Source of the DNA: Nonlabens sp. Hel1_33_55
Lineage (GTDB): Bacteria; Bacteroidota; Bacteroidia; Flavobacteriales; Flavobacteriaceae
Direction: 5' to 3'
Length of the DNA: 64,000 nucleotides
Assembly: GCF_900101765.1 (NCBI RefSeq)
Contig: NZ_LT627735.1
Span: 3,069,501-3,133,500 of the forward strand
Shown here: positions 42,733 through 50,815 of the stretch, in pieces
Position numbering within the stretch: position 1 is the first letter of the stretch
Layout: each line of letters opens with the position of its first letter
Translations under genes and position numbers: made by a program
Notes under the pieces: model-generated
Told to the model about the DNA's origin: nothing
The model's input: the letters and a program-made list of their open reading frames with translations, nothing else
Database searches by the model: none

Positions 42733-43137
42733 ATGCAGTACTTTCTTGACACTAATATATTAATCGATCTTGTGACAATGAGAGAGCCATATGGAAAGGT
42801 TGCGGCTCAATTATTTGAAACAGCAAGAGAGAAAAAGTGGAATTTATTTTCGTCTGCGATTAGTATTACGACAACACACTACATTTTGTCCAAATCAATG
42901 GACAATATACCTGCTACAGAGGTTATTGGTAAACTTTTAGATCTCCTAACCATTGTTCCCGCAGATTCTTCCATGTTGCGTAGAGCGGTTTCTCAACCAA
43001 TTAGCGATTATGAAGACGCCGTCCAGTTTGAATGCGCTGCATCCATAAAAGGCGTCAACGGCATCATCACCAGAAACAAGAAAGATTTCAAACACTCCAC
43101 CATTCCCGTTTTTGCACCTGAAGAGGTTTTGTTCTAA
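42733..43137 (+). CDS. PIN-domain toxin (VapC-like ribonuclease)
   Basis: This 134-residue PIN domain has acidic residues at the expected places: Asp6 in FLDTNILIDLV, Asp92/Glu94/Asp95 in SDYEDAVQ and Asp118 in TRNKKDF. PIN toxins cut RNA (often tRNA or rRNA) and are neutralised by the antitoxin. The gene begins one base after the antitoxin stop. The RNA target is unknown. Confidence 0.88.
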   Translation: MQYFLDTNILIDLVTMREPYGKVAAQLFETAREKKWNLFSSAISITTTHYILSKSMDNIPATEVIGKLLDLLTIVPADSSMLRRAVSQPISDYEDAVQFECAASIKGVNGIITRNKKDFKHSTIPVFAPEEVLF

Positions 43138-43148
43138 CTCTATAATAT

Positions 43149-44072
43149 TTAGTTTCCAAAAGTTATAAACTCCATTCTATCTATCTTAAAGATTACCTCG
43201 TTATTTTCGATGACATCCAGATCAAAATAACCTTTTACCTTCAATCCGCCATCGATCTCAATTTTATCAGTTGTTGTAAAAGTGCCACTGGTTTGATATT
43301 CATTCCAATCTGAATTTACTATAGTAGGCGATTGAGTTGCAATTAAAAGCCCTGTATATTTAAATAAGTTTATAAAAGCAGGCAAATTGTTTTCTACTAT
43401 TGGGTACGTTCCCAATTCTAAATTGCCTAACTGCTGATTCAAATTGAATTCTAAACGATATCCGTTGTTAGAATAAAATATGTGCCTTTGTGAACCATTA
43501 GGGTAGGTACTTTTACGTATATAAGTGTCCTTAAAAGTAAATTCGTTTGACTCGTACGCCATTCTGGTAAGTAAACCTATGGAGCATTCAAACTCTTTAT
43601 GATTCTCAACGTCTATTGTGCCATTGATCTCTCTTTGTATGGAATTATCAGTTTCATTGAATATCGTTCCCGAGAAATTAAAGGATAAATCATTACTCGA
43701 TTCATCATACATGAAATCAGAAATATTCATTGTAGAAATAGGATCAAAGGCGTGAGTCAAATAGAATGGAATCCTACCGCTCTCACCCGTTCTTTCAAGG
43801 TATTCAACCCTTATTAAATCACCTTGTTTCGATATATCAAAATCTAATTCATAACCAGCATATTCGTCTTCATGGAAGTTACTTACAGTAACATAAATCA
43901 TGTTACAATTAGTGTTGCCAGTGATTTCATTATTTATGAAAGATCTTTCAATGCCATCAACTGTTACATTTGCGCTGTTGGTAATTTCAACTGGCGGCTC
44001 AAAATCGTTTCGATCGTCACATGAAATGACTCCCGCCAGAGAGAGGATTGATAAAATGTAAAGATTTTTCAT
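43149..44072 (-). CDS. Hypothetical lipoprotein
   Basis: The ATG at 44072 gives a lipoprotein signal with lipobox LAGVISC at Cys18. The 307-residue protein is rich in Asn, Ser and aromatic residues and looks beta-rich, with the style of Bacteroidota surface lipoproteins. I do not recognise a family. It lies 26 bases after gldA on the same strand and may share its transcript. Confidence 0.65.
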   Translation of the reverse strand: MKNLYILSILSLAGVISCDDRNDFEPPVEITNSANVTVDGIERSFINNEITGNTNCNMIYVTVSNFHEDEYAGYELDFDISKQGDLIRVEYLERTGESGRIPFYLTHAFDPISTMNISDFMYDESSNDLSFNFSGTIFNETDNSIQREINGTIDVENHKEFECSIGLLTRMAYESNEFTFKDTYIRKSTYPNGSQRHIFYSNNGYRLEFNLNQQLGNLELGTYPIVENNLPAFINLFKYTGLLIATQSPTIVNSDWNEYQTSGTFTTTDKIEIDGGLKVKGYFDLDVIENNEVIFKIDRMEFITFGN

Positions 44073-44098
44073 AAATTCAAACTTACAAAAAGGAATAA

Positions 44099-45001
44099 TC
44101 ACTCACCAGTCAACTCCTGAAACATCGCCTCAAGATTCTTGTTCCTTTTGTTGAGCGACAAAATCTTCAACTCATTATCATGGGCAAAATCAAAAACGCC
44201 GCTGCGCTGGTCGGTTTTTGTTTCAAAACGCAATCTATAATTGAACCCGTGCAGTTCTTTTACTTCACGTACTAGAGGAATTCGCTGTAACAATTCTGGT
44301 TCCACACGATAGTCAAATTCTACATCAATGACTTGGATCTCGTCGCTTTTGAGATTTTTCAGATAATCATCTGCGACAATTTTTCCTTTATTGATGATGA
44401 TCACGCGATCGCACATGGCCTCAACTTCCTGCATGATGTGTGTAGAAAGTAGGATGGTTGTGTTTTGGGCGACTTTACGTATCAAGCTGCGAATTTCCAC
44501 TAATTGATTAGGATCTAGTCCTGTCGTGGGTTCATCCAGAATGAGAACTTTAGGCTGGTGCAATAATGCATTAGCCAGCCCTACACGTTGTTTGTAACCT
44601 TTGGAAAGCTCTTGAATTTTTTTGATTTGGTGGGATTCCAGACCGGTTTCTGCGATCACTTCGTTAATGCGCTGCTTGGCATTTTCCAGCTTGTAAATAC
44701 TCGCACTAAAACCCAAATATTCCTTCACATACATATCAGGATACAACGGATTGTTCTCTGGCAGGTAACCTATGGAACTTTGCACCGCTCTAGAATCGGT
44801 CGCAACATCGTGGCCGTTTACTGTTGCTGTTCCATCATCTGCATTCAAATAAGTCGTCAGGATGCGCATCATCGTTGACTTTCCAGCGCCATTAGGACCT
44901 AAAAACCCAACGATTTCTCCAGACTTTATGGAGAAGGAAACGTCATCTAGCGCCTTTTGGCTGCCGTATGTTTTTGTGATTTTGGAAACTTCAATAGACA
45001 T
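44099..45001 (-). CDS. gldA: Gliding-motility ABC transporter ATP-binding protein GldA
   Basis: The 300-residue ATPase has Walker A GPNGAGKST, Q-loop SIGYLPENNPLYPDMYV, signature LSKGYKQRVGLA, Walker B VLILDEPTTGLDP and switch LSTHIMQEVEAMCDR. The full-length match and the C-terminal region (ILSLNKRNKNLEAMFQELTGE) suit GldA, the ATPase associated with flavobacterial gliding. The partner GldFG is not in this window. I use the ATG at 45001: the upstream extension to 45052 is encoded by a palindrome copy (MFSLSRKR) and is unlikely to be translated. Confidence 0.82.
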   Translation of the reverse strand: MSIEVSKITKTYGSQKALDDVSFSIKSGEIVGFLGPNGAGKSTMMRILTTYLNADDGTATVNGHDVATDSRAVQSSIGYLPENNPLYPDMYVKEYLGFSASIYKLENAKQRINEVIAETGLESHQIKKIQELSKGYKQRVGLANALLHQPKVLILDEPTTGLDPNQLVEIRSLIRKVAQNTTILLSTHIMQEVEAMCDRVIIINKGKIVADDYLKNLKSDEIQVIDVEFDYRVEPELLQRIPLVREVKELHGFNYRLRFETKTDQRSGVFDFAHDNELKILSLNKRNKNLEAMFQELTGE

Positions 45002-45029
45002 AAGGTAAAGATAGGAATTGTGATGAATT

Positions 45030-45045
45030 CGCTTTCGCGAAAGCG
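45030..45045. repeat. 16-bp palindrome (upstream of gldA)
   Basis: Perfect copy, symmetric to 20 bp. Confidence 0.95.
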
Positions 45046-45147
45046 AAAACATTATAAACTACAACAACGTTATCGCAATCTTTTTTATTTAAATGTTTTG
45101 TTTTTACTATGAGTTTTAAATAAAGTATTCTACATTAGCCACTTGTT

Positions 45148-45219
45148 ATGAATTCAACTACTTACTTCTGGTCTCGTTACTACTTCTATTTTATGGAAGA
45201 ACGGACTCTATTGAAGTAA
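45148..45219 (+). CDS. Phe/Tyr-rich leader peptide of the aromatic operon
   Basis: The 23-codon frame ATG...TAA includes TYFWSRYYFYF (residues 5-15): four Tyr, three Phe and one Trp within 11 residues. The operon that follows makes phenylalanine and tyrosine. The last codons of the leader (45203-45212) form the antiterminator strand, so translation of the leader controls RNA folding. No protein similarity is expected. Confidence 0.78.
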   Translation: MNSTTYFWSRYYFYFMEERTLLK

Positions 45220-45270
45220 TTTAAAATATATCACTCACAATAAAGTCCTGAATCATTCAGGACTTTTTTT
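45203..45270 (+). promoter_or_regulatory. Transcription attenuator of the pheA operon
   Basis: The terminator is AAAGTCCTGA (45242-45251) / TCAGGACTTT (45257-45266) with a run of seven T ending at 45270, ten bases before pheA. The competing pairing is GGACTCTATT (45203-45212, end of the leader ORF) with AATAAAGTCC (45239-45248), nine of ten pairs, and uses part of the terminator's left arm. Stalling at Tyr/Phe codons would favour readthrough; reaching the leader stop would favour termination. Confidence 0.78.
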
Positions 45271-45280
45271 ATAGGAATAA

Positions 45281-46093
45281 ATGAAGGTTGCAATACAAGG
45301 TGTGAAGGGATCATACCACCATCAGGTGGCAGATTTGTTGTACGGAGATGTGGAGTTGTTAGAGTGCAGCACTTTTGACCAACTAGGTCGTGCCGTGGCT
45401 CAAGGCGAGGTTGATAAAGGCGTTATGGCCATAGGTAATTCTATTGCAGGTAGCATTTTGCCCAACTATACGTTGATCAGTGAGAATGATTTGAGCATCA
45501 CTGCAGAGTGCTATCTGGATATCGACCACCAATTGATGGCATTGAAAGGTCAAAAACTGGAAGATATCGTTGAGGTACAATCACATCCCATGGCATTATT
45601 GCAGTGCAAGCCATTCTTTAGAGATTATCCAGAAATTAAACTGGTAGAAACTGATGATACAGCAGCAGCAGCTTACCGCATACAGCGCGATGGGAAAAAA
45701 GGAATTGCAGCTATTGCATCAAGTATTGCGGCAACCATATACGATCTAGATATCATCGCCACTGACATTCAAGAAATTAAAAATAATGCCACCCGATTTG
45801 TGGTAGTAGAAAAAAATCAGGTGGATAATCATGAGCCCAATAAGGCCACTATCAATTTTGCAAGTAGTCACGAGGCTGGATCGCTTGCACGTATTCTAAC
45901 GATTTTTGGCGCACAGCGCATCAATCTTACTAAAATTCAATCCATTCCCATTGTTGAGAAACCTTTTTTGTTCTCGTTTGTAGCAGATTTGGAATTTGAC
46001 AATCTGAGCCAATTCACCACTGCACAACAACAAATCCAGCCTTACATTAAGGAACTCACCATTTTAGGAATTTATAAAAGCGCTACGTTATGA
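45281..46093 (+). CDS. pheA: Prephenate dehydratase
   Basis: The 270-residue enzyme makes phenylpyruvate from prephenate. VAIQGVKGSYHHQVADLL at the N-terminus, the NATRFVVVEK motif near residue 170 (TRF with the catalytic Thr) and a C-terminal ACT domain (ASSHEAGSLARILTIFGAQRINLTKIQSIP) for Phe feedback. There is no fused chorismate mutase; that activity is on the last gene of this operon. It is the first gene after the Phe/Tyr attenuator and overlaps the next gene by four bases. Confidence 0.94.
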   Translation: MKVAIQGVKGSYHHQVADLLYGDVELLECSTFDQLGRAVAQGEVDKGVMAIGNSIAGSILPNYTLISENDLSITAECYLDIDHQLMALKGQKLEDIVEVQSHPMALLQCKPFFRDYPEIKLVETDDTAAAAYRIQRDGKKGIAAIASSIAATIYDLDIIATDIQEIKNNATRFVVVEKNQVDNHEPNKATINFASSHEAGSLARILTIFGAQRINLTKIQSIPIVEKPFLFSFVADLEFDNLSQFTTAQQQIQPYIKELTILGIYKSATL

Positions 46094-47253
46094 TAGCAAC
46101 AGCAAGACGACTTGATAGCGTTCAAGAATATTATTTTGCCACCAAATTACGCGAAGTGCGTAGTTTGATGAACGAAGGAAAACCTATTATTAATGCGGGA
46201 ATAGGCAGTCCAGACCTATTGCCGCCAGATCATGTGATCCCTGCGCTGGTCAATGCTATGGGAGACCATAAAGCGCACGGTTACCAAAGCTATTTAGGTT
46301 TGCCAGAATTGCGAGAAGCAATGGCAGATTTTTACAAATCCCAGTATAATGTGTCGATCGATTCAGAGTCAGAGGTCATTCCGTTGATGGGTAGTAAGGA
46401 AGGAATTCTTCATATTTCACTAGCATACTTGAATCCTGGTGATCAGGTTTTGATTCCAGATCCAGGTTATCCTACTTATGCTAGTGCGACTAAATTGTGT
46501 GAAGCCCAAGCAGTCACTTATGACCTGACGTCTAATAATAATTGGATGCCAGACTTTGAAGCTTTGGAGCAAATGGAATTGTCCAAGGTGAAACTTATGT
46601 GGACCAACTATCCCAATATGCCTACCGGCGCTGCAGGAAATCTAGAAGTTTTTGAAAATTTAGTCGCCTTTGCCCGTAAGCATAATATTTTGGTTGTTAA
46701 CGATAACCCATATAGCTGCGTAGGATATGAAAATAAGGTCAGTATCCATCAAGTGGAAGGTTCGCTGGATTGCGCTTTGGAATTGAATTCTATTAGTAAA
46801 ACCTTTAATATGGCTGGCTGGCGTGTTGGTATGTTGACTGGAAATGCAGATGTACTGAAAGAAGTTTTGAAAGTAAAGACCAACATGGATAGCGGCATGT
46901 TTTACGGTGTTCAAAAAGGAGCGATTGCTGCTTTAAAAACGGATGCAAGTTGGCTAGAGAATCAAGATAAAACATACATCAAAAGACGAGAATTGACGAT
47001 ACAGGTAGCACATGCTCTTGACCTAGAACCCGAATTACAAACTGGCGGATTGTTCGTCTGGTGCAAATTGCCAGCAGGAATTGAAGATGACAAGGCATTT
47101 GTAGACGGCGTGCTTCACAAGCAACATATATTCATCACACCAGGAAGCATTTTTGGTAAGAATGGTGAAGGTTACGTGAGGTTTTCATTGTGTGTCAAAG
47201 AAGAAGAAATAGCAACGATGCTCGAAAGGGTTTCAAAAAAGCAGAACGCATGA
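46090..47253 (+). CDS. Class I/II aminotransferase (probable aromatic aminotransferase)
   Basis: The 387-residue PLP enzyme has GIGSPDLLPP, the YPNMPTGA loop, NDNPYSCV and the PLP Lys in SISKTFNMAGWRVGM. It is placed between prephenate dehydratase and prephenate dehydrogenase and overlaps both, so it likely transaminates phenylpyruvate and 4-hydroxyphenylpyruvate in the last step to Phe and Tyr. Specificity cannot be fixed by sequence alone; a general aspartate-type activity is possible. Confidence 0.88.
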   Translation: MIATARRLDSVQEYYFATKLREVRSLMNEGKPIINAGIGSPDLLPPDHVIPALVNAMGDHKAHGYQSYLGLPELREAMADFYKSQYNVSIDSESEVIPLMGSKEGILHISLAYLNPGDQVLIPDPGYPTYASATKLCEAQAVTYDLTSNNNWMPDFEALEQMELSKVKLMWTNYPNMPTGAAGNLEVFENLVAFARKHNILVVNDNPYSCVGYENKVSIHQVEGSLDCALELNSISKTFNMAGWRVGMLTGNADVLKEVLKVKTNMDSGMFYGVQKGAIAALKTDASWLENQDKTYIKRRELTIQVAHALDLEPELQTGGLFVWCKLPAGIEDDKAFVDGVLHKQHIFITPGSIFGKNGEGYVRFSLCVKEEEIATMLERVSKKQNA

Positions 47254-48110
47254 AAAATGTGTTTCTTATAGGAACTGGTCTCATAGGTGGATCCATGCTT
47301 TTGGATTTGCGAGAGCATTTCAAGGATGCCACTTTTTACGGTATTGATCAAAATGAGGCGCATGCACAGCGAGCGGCGGAAAACGGAATGGTTGATGAGG
47401 TAGCGACGATGGAAGATCTCAAACTAGCAGATTTAGTATTGATAAGCATTCCGGTTGATGCCGCTTTGAGCGTAGTGCCACAGGTTTTGGATTTGATTCC
47501 AGAACATGCGCTGGTGATAGATGTTGGATCTACTAAAGAAGCTATTTGTAACGCTGTAGAAGGCCATAAAAATAGACGCCAATTTCTAGCTGCACACCCT
47601 ATTGCAGGAACTGAATTTTCTGGTCCTGATGCTGCGATTCATGGGTTGTTTGATAAGAAAACCATGATTGTATGCGAAGTGGAAAAGACAGCATTTAAAT
47701 TGCAGGAAATGGCAAAGGAAATCTTTGATGTTCTCGGCATGAGGATACGATACATGACGCCACTTACGCATGATAGACACATCGCATTTGTTTCCCACTT
47801 ATCACATATTTCCAGCTTCATGTTAGGGAAGACCGTCATACAGGAGGAGCAAGTAGAGCAAGATATATTTGACCTGGCCGGCAGTGGATTTGAAAGCACG
47901 GTGCGACTTGCAAAGAGTTCACCGGCAATGTGGACGCCTATTTTTGCCCAGAATAAGAAACATGTCCTGGACTCTCTGGACGGATATATTGAAAATTTAG
48001 TACGCTTTCGCGAAAGCGTAAACACAGACAATCACAAAGCCATATTTGAAGATATGGAACAAACAAATAGAATTAAAACCATACTAAAAGGAATACAAAA
48101 TGAAAAATAA
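47250..48110 (+). CDS. tyrA: Prephenate dehydrogenase
   Basis: The 286-residue NAD(P) enzyme makes 4-hydroxyphenylpyruvate. It begins with the Rossmann motif VFLIGTGLIGGSMLLDL and has DVGSTKEAI, AAHPIAGTEFSGPDAA and HDRHIAFVSHLSHISSF with catalytic His residues. The ATG at 47250 overlaps the aminotransferase stop (ATGA); the longer frame from 47190 is not supported. No chorismate-mutase or ACT domain is fused. A palindrome copy at 48003-48018 is read as VRFRESV near the C-terminus. Confidence 0.93.
   Translation: MKNVFLIGTGLIGGSMLLDLREHFKDATFYGIDQNEAHAQRAAENGMVDEVATMEDLKLADLVLISIPVDAALSVVPQVLDLIPEHALVIDVGSTKEAICNAVEGHKNRRQFLAAHPIAGTEFSGPDAAIHGLFDKKTMIVCEVEKTAFKLQEMAKEIFDVLGMRIRYMTPLTHDRHIAFVSHLSHISSFMLGKTVIQEEQVEQDIFDLAGSGFESTVRLAKSSPAMWTPIFAQNKKHVLDSLDGYIENLVRFRESVNTDNHKAIFEDMEQTNRIKTILKGIQNEK
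48003..48018. repeat. 16-bp palindrome (in tyrA)
   Basis: Perfect copy, symmetric to 20 bp, coding frame RFRES. Confidence 0.95.
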
Positions 48111-49188
48111 GAAAGAGTACAGAAACTGGCTGGACGCACATAAACTAGATCACCCTATCGTGATCGCAGGACCGTGTAGTGCAGAGACTGAAGACCAAGT
48201 TTTAAAAATTGCACACGAGCTGAAAGACAGCGATACAACATATTTGAGAGCAGGAATATGGAAACCACGAACACGTCCAGGAAATTTTGAAGGAGTTGGC
48301 GCTATAGGCTTGAAATGGTTGCAAAGAGCCAAAAAAGAGACTGGACTGCTTACTGCTACAGAAGTCGCAAACAAAGCTCACGTAGATTTAGCACTGGAAC
48401 ACGATATCGATTTATTATGGATAGGTGCGCGTTCTACAGTGAGTCCTTTTATCGTTCAGGAAATCGCAGATGCGCTTAAGGGAACAGATAAGGTGGTTTT
48501 AGTTAAGAATCCTGTCAATCCAGATCTAGCGTTGTGGATAGGAGCAGTAGAGCGACTATATACCGCTGATATTAAGAACTTAGGAGTCATACATAGAGGA
48601 TTCTCTACCTATGAAAAGTCAAAATATCGTAATAATCCAGAATGGCAGATTGCGGTTGATTTCCAGACACGTTTCCCAGACCTACCATTGATTTGTGATC
48701 CATCGCACATTACAGGAAAGAGAGATATGATCCTTGAGGTTTCCCAGACTGCACTTGATTTGAACTATGATGGTTTGATGATAGAGACTCATTATGATCC
48801 AGATAACGCATGGAGCGATGCGGCACAACAAGTGACGCCAACGACTCTTATGCAGATTTTCAAAGACTTGAAAATTAGAAAGGAGCATGACGATGAGGCT
48901 GGATACCAGAATAAGTTAGGAGTCTTGAGAGCACAGATCGATGTGATCGATAACTCGATTATTGAAACTTTAGGAAAAAGAATGAAAACGGCTGATGCCA
49001 TTGGAGAATTGAAAAAGTCGCGTAATGTAGCGGTACTTCAATCCAAGCGTTGGAATGAAATTCTAGGAAAGATGATTCTTGAAGGACAAGAACATGGTTT
49101 GAGCGAAGAATTTATTTTGAGAGTTTTCAAAGCGGTTCACCAGGAGTCCATCAATCACCAGGAGAAGATTGTGAACATTTCTAAATAG
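48100..49188 (+). CDS. Bifunctional DAHP synthase / chorismate mutase (type II CM)
   Basis: Residues about 1-265 form a DAHP synthase of the KDO8P-synthase-like class: IAGPCSAET, RAGIWKPRTRPGNFEG, LLWIGARS, LVKNPVN and CDPSHITGKRDMI. Residues about 270-362 are an AroQ chorismate mutase (LGVLRAQIDVIDNSIIETLGKRM ... AIGELKKSRNVAVLQSKRW). The enzyme therefore runs the first shikimate-pathway step and the branch step to prephenate; in characterised Bacteroidota homologues the CM domain gives prephenate feedback on DAHP synthesis. It overlaps tyrA by 11 bases and closes the operon, just before a strong hairpin. Confidence 0.95.
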   Translation: MKNKKEYRNWLDAHKLDHPIVIAGPCSAETEDQVLKIAHELKDSDTTYLRAGIWKPRTRPGNFEGVGAIGLKWLQRAKKETGLLTATEVANKAHVDLALEHDIDLLWIGARSTVSPFIVQEIADALKGTDKVVLVKNPVNPDLALWIGAVERLYTADIKNLGVIHRGFSTYEKSKYRNNPEWQIAVDFQTRFPDLPLICDPSHITGKRDMILEVSQTALDLNYDGLMIETHYDPDNAWSDAAQQVTPTTLMQIFKDLKIRKEHDDEAGYQNKLGVLRAQIDVIDNSIIETLGKRMKTADAIGELKKSRNVAVLQSKRWNEILGKMILEGQEHGLSEEFILRVFKAVHQESINHQEKIVNISK

Positions 49189-49197
49189 TGATCATCA

Positions 49198-49235
49198 GGT
49201 ATTTGGAAAGAGCTGTTATTCTCTTTTCAAATACC
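49198..49235 (+). terminator. Terminator-like hairpin after the aromatic operon
   Basis: A 15-pair stem GGTATTTGGAAAGAG / CTCTTTTCAAATACC (one G-U pair) with an eight-base loop starts ten bases after the stop at 49188. The following bases TTAATTTTG are T-rich but not a pure T-run. A -7-like box TAATTTTG of the next gene follows at 49237-49244. Confidence 0.65.
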
Positions 49236-49271
49236 TTAATTTTGAATATGGAAAATTCTTTCAAAAACTAA

Positions 49272-50276
49272 ATGACTGGAATCGTCTACAGATCGACGGG
49301 AAGTTGGTATGAGGTGAAAGGTGCTGACGGCAGTTTTTATTCTTGTAGAATCAAGGGGAAATTTAGGTTGCAAGGCATAAAGAGTACCAACCCAATTGCC
49401 GTAGGCGACAACGTGGATTTTGAAATTGAGAAGAAAGGCGATGAAGAGATAGGAATCATTAATGTGATACACGATCGCGATAATTACATTGTTCGCAAAT
49501 CAGTTAATCTATCTAAACAGACTCATATCATTGCGGCAAATGTGGACCAAGTTTTTCTATTGGTCACACTCAATAATCCGCCGACGTTTACATCCTTCAT
49601 CGACCGATTTTTATTGACGGCAGAGGCTTATCACATTCCGGCAGTTTTGGTTTTTAATAAGATCGACACCTATAACGACGATCAGGACCAGGTAGCTGTT
49701 GATCCAGAAACCGGAGAGGAATTGCTCACAATGACAGAGTTGGATGAGGTGCGGTATTTAATGCATCTCTACAAATCCATAGGATATGAATGCATTGCCA
49801 TAAGTGCAGAGACTGGCAAAAACATCGATAAGGTCAAGGAGAAAATGCAGGACAAGACCAGTATGTTTGCGGGTCATAGTGGTGCTGGAAAAAGTACGCT
49901 TGCAAACGCAGTCGCTCCAGGATTAGATTTGAAAACCAAAAAAATATCAGATCAGCATAGTCAAGGACAGCACACAACGACATTTGCAGAAATGTTTGAT
50001 CTGGAATTTGGTGCGAGGTTGATAGATACGCCTGGTATCAAAGGTTTTGGAGTTGTTGATATGGAAAAGGAAGAAATAGGCGGTTACTTTCCAGAAATTG
50101 CCTCTCGCCAGCAGGATTGTAAATTTCACAACTGCTTACATTTAGAGGAGCCTAAGTGCGCAGTCAAAGCATCGGTTGAGAATGATGAGATCCATTTAAG
50201 CAGATACGAGAGTTACGTTCAAATCGTCAATGGCGATGAAGACAATTACCGTCAAGATAAACATGCCATACAATGA
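49272..50276 (+). CDS. rsgA: Ribosome small-subunit-dependent GTPase RsgA
   Basis: This 334-residue circularly permuted GTPase helps 30S maturation. An N-terminal OB fold (VKGADGSFYSCRIKGKFRLQGIKSTNPIAVGDNVDFE) precedes the permuted G motifs: G4 NKID, G5 SAETGK, G1 GHSGAGKST and G3 DTPGIKGFG. The C-terminal zinc site is CKFHNCLHLEEPKCAVK. Length and order are normal. It overlaps dtd by four bases. Confidence 0.96.
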   Translation: MTGIVYRSTGSWYEVKGADGSFYSCRIKGKFRLQGIKSTNPIAVGDNVDFEIEKKGDEEIGIINVIHDRDNYIVRKSVNLSKQTHIIAANVDQVFLLVTLNNPPTFTSFIDRFLLTAEAYHIPAVLVFNKIDTYNDDQDQVAVDPETGEELLTMTELDEVRYLMHLYKSIGYECIAISAETGKNIDKVKEKMQDKTSMFAGHSGAGKSTLANAVAPGLDLKTKKISDQHSQGQHTTTFAEMFDLEFGARLIDTPGIKGFGVVDMEKEEIGGYFPEIASRQQDCKFHNCLHLEEPKCAVKASVENDEIHLSRYESYVQIVNGDEDNYRQDKHAIQ

Positions 50277-50722
50277 GAGTAGTTGTACAAAGAGTTTCAA
50301 ATGCAAGCGTTCATAGTGGTGGACAGAGTCTAGGATCTATTAATCGTGGGCTTTTGGTACTCATTGGTATCACAGCAACAGACTCTAGCGAGGATATTGA
50401 ATACCTAGTACGCAAAATATGTGGCCTGCGCATCTTTACTGACAAAGCTGGTAAGATGAATCTAAGCATAGGAGATATTGATGGCGATATTTTAGTAGTG
50501 TCACAGTTCACACTTTATGCTCAAACCAAGAAAGGAAATCGACCTAGTTACATCAATGCCGCAAAACCAGAAGTTGCCATTCCATTGTATGAGGCTTTTG
50601 TGAGTACGCTTTCGCGAAAGCGTAACAAACAAATTCCCACGGGAACTTTTGGAGCAGACATGCAGGTGAGACTGGTCAATGATGGACCGGTGACCATAAT
50701 TATTGATAGTAAAGAGGATTGA
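50273..50722 (+). CDS. dtd: D-aminoacyl-tRNA deacylase
   Basis: The 149-residue proofreading enzyme removes D-amino acids from tRNA. It begins MRVVVQRVSNASV and has the active-site motifs SQFTLYAQTKKGNRPSY and, near the end, NDGPVTIIIDS (a GP motif cross-subunit). A palindrome copy at 50607-50622 is read as TLSRKRN in the surface segment between the last helix and TGTFGADMQV, where homologues vary. The start overlaps rsgA. Confidence 0.95.
   Translation: MRVVVQRVSNASVHSGGQSLGSINRGLLVLIGITATDSSEDIEYLVRKICGLRIFTDKAGKMNLSIGDIDGDILVVSQFTLYAQTKKGNRPSYINAAKPEVAIPLYEAFVSTLSRKRNKQIPTGTFGADMQVRLVNDGPVTIIIDSKED
50607..50622. repeat. 16-bp palindrome (in dtd)
   Basis: Perfect copy, symmetric to 20 bp, coding frame LSRKR. 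Confidence 0.95.
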
Positions 50723-50815
50723 TAACTCGATAAACGGATGCTGACACTTTAACAAAGCGTTAAGTTTTGTCAACGTATGAAAATACTTTCATAAAATCCT
50801 TATTTTGTAGAATTT

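Noticed and set aside
45002..45052. Longer N-terminus of GldA starting MFSLSRKR
   Set aside because: The extra codons are a palindrome copy plus unrelated sequence; the ATG at 45001 gives the usual family start.
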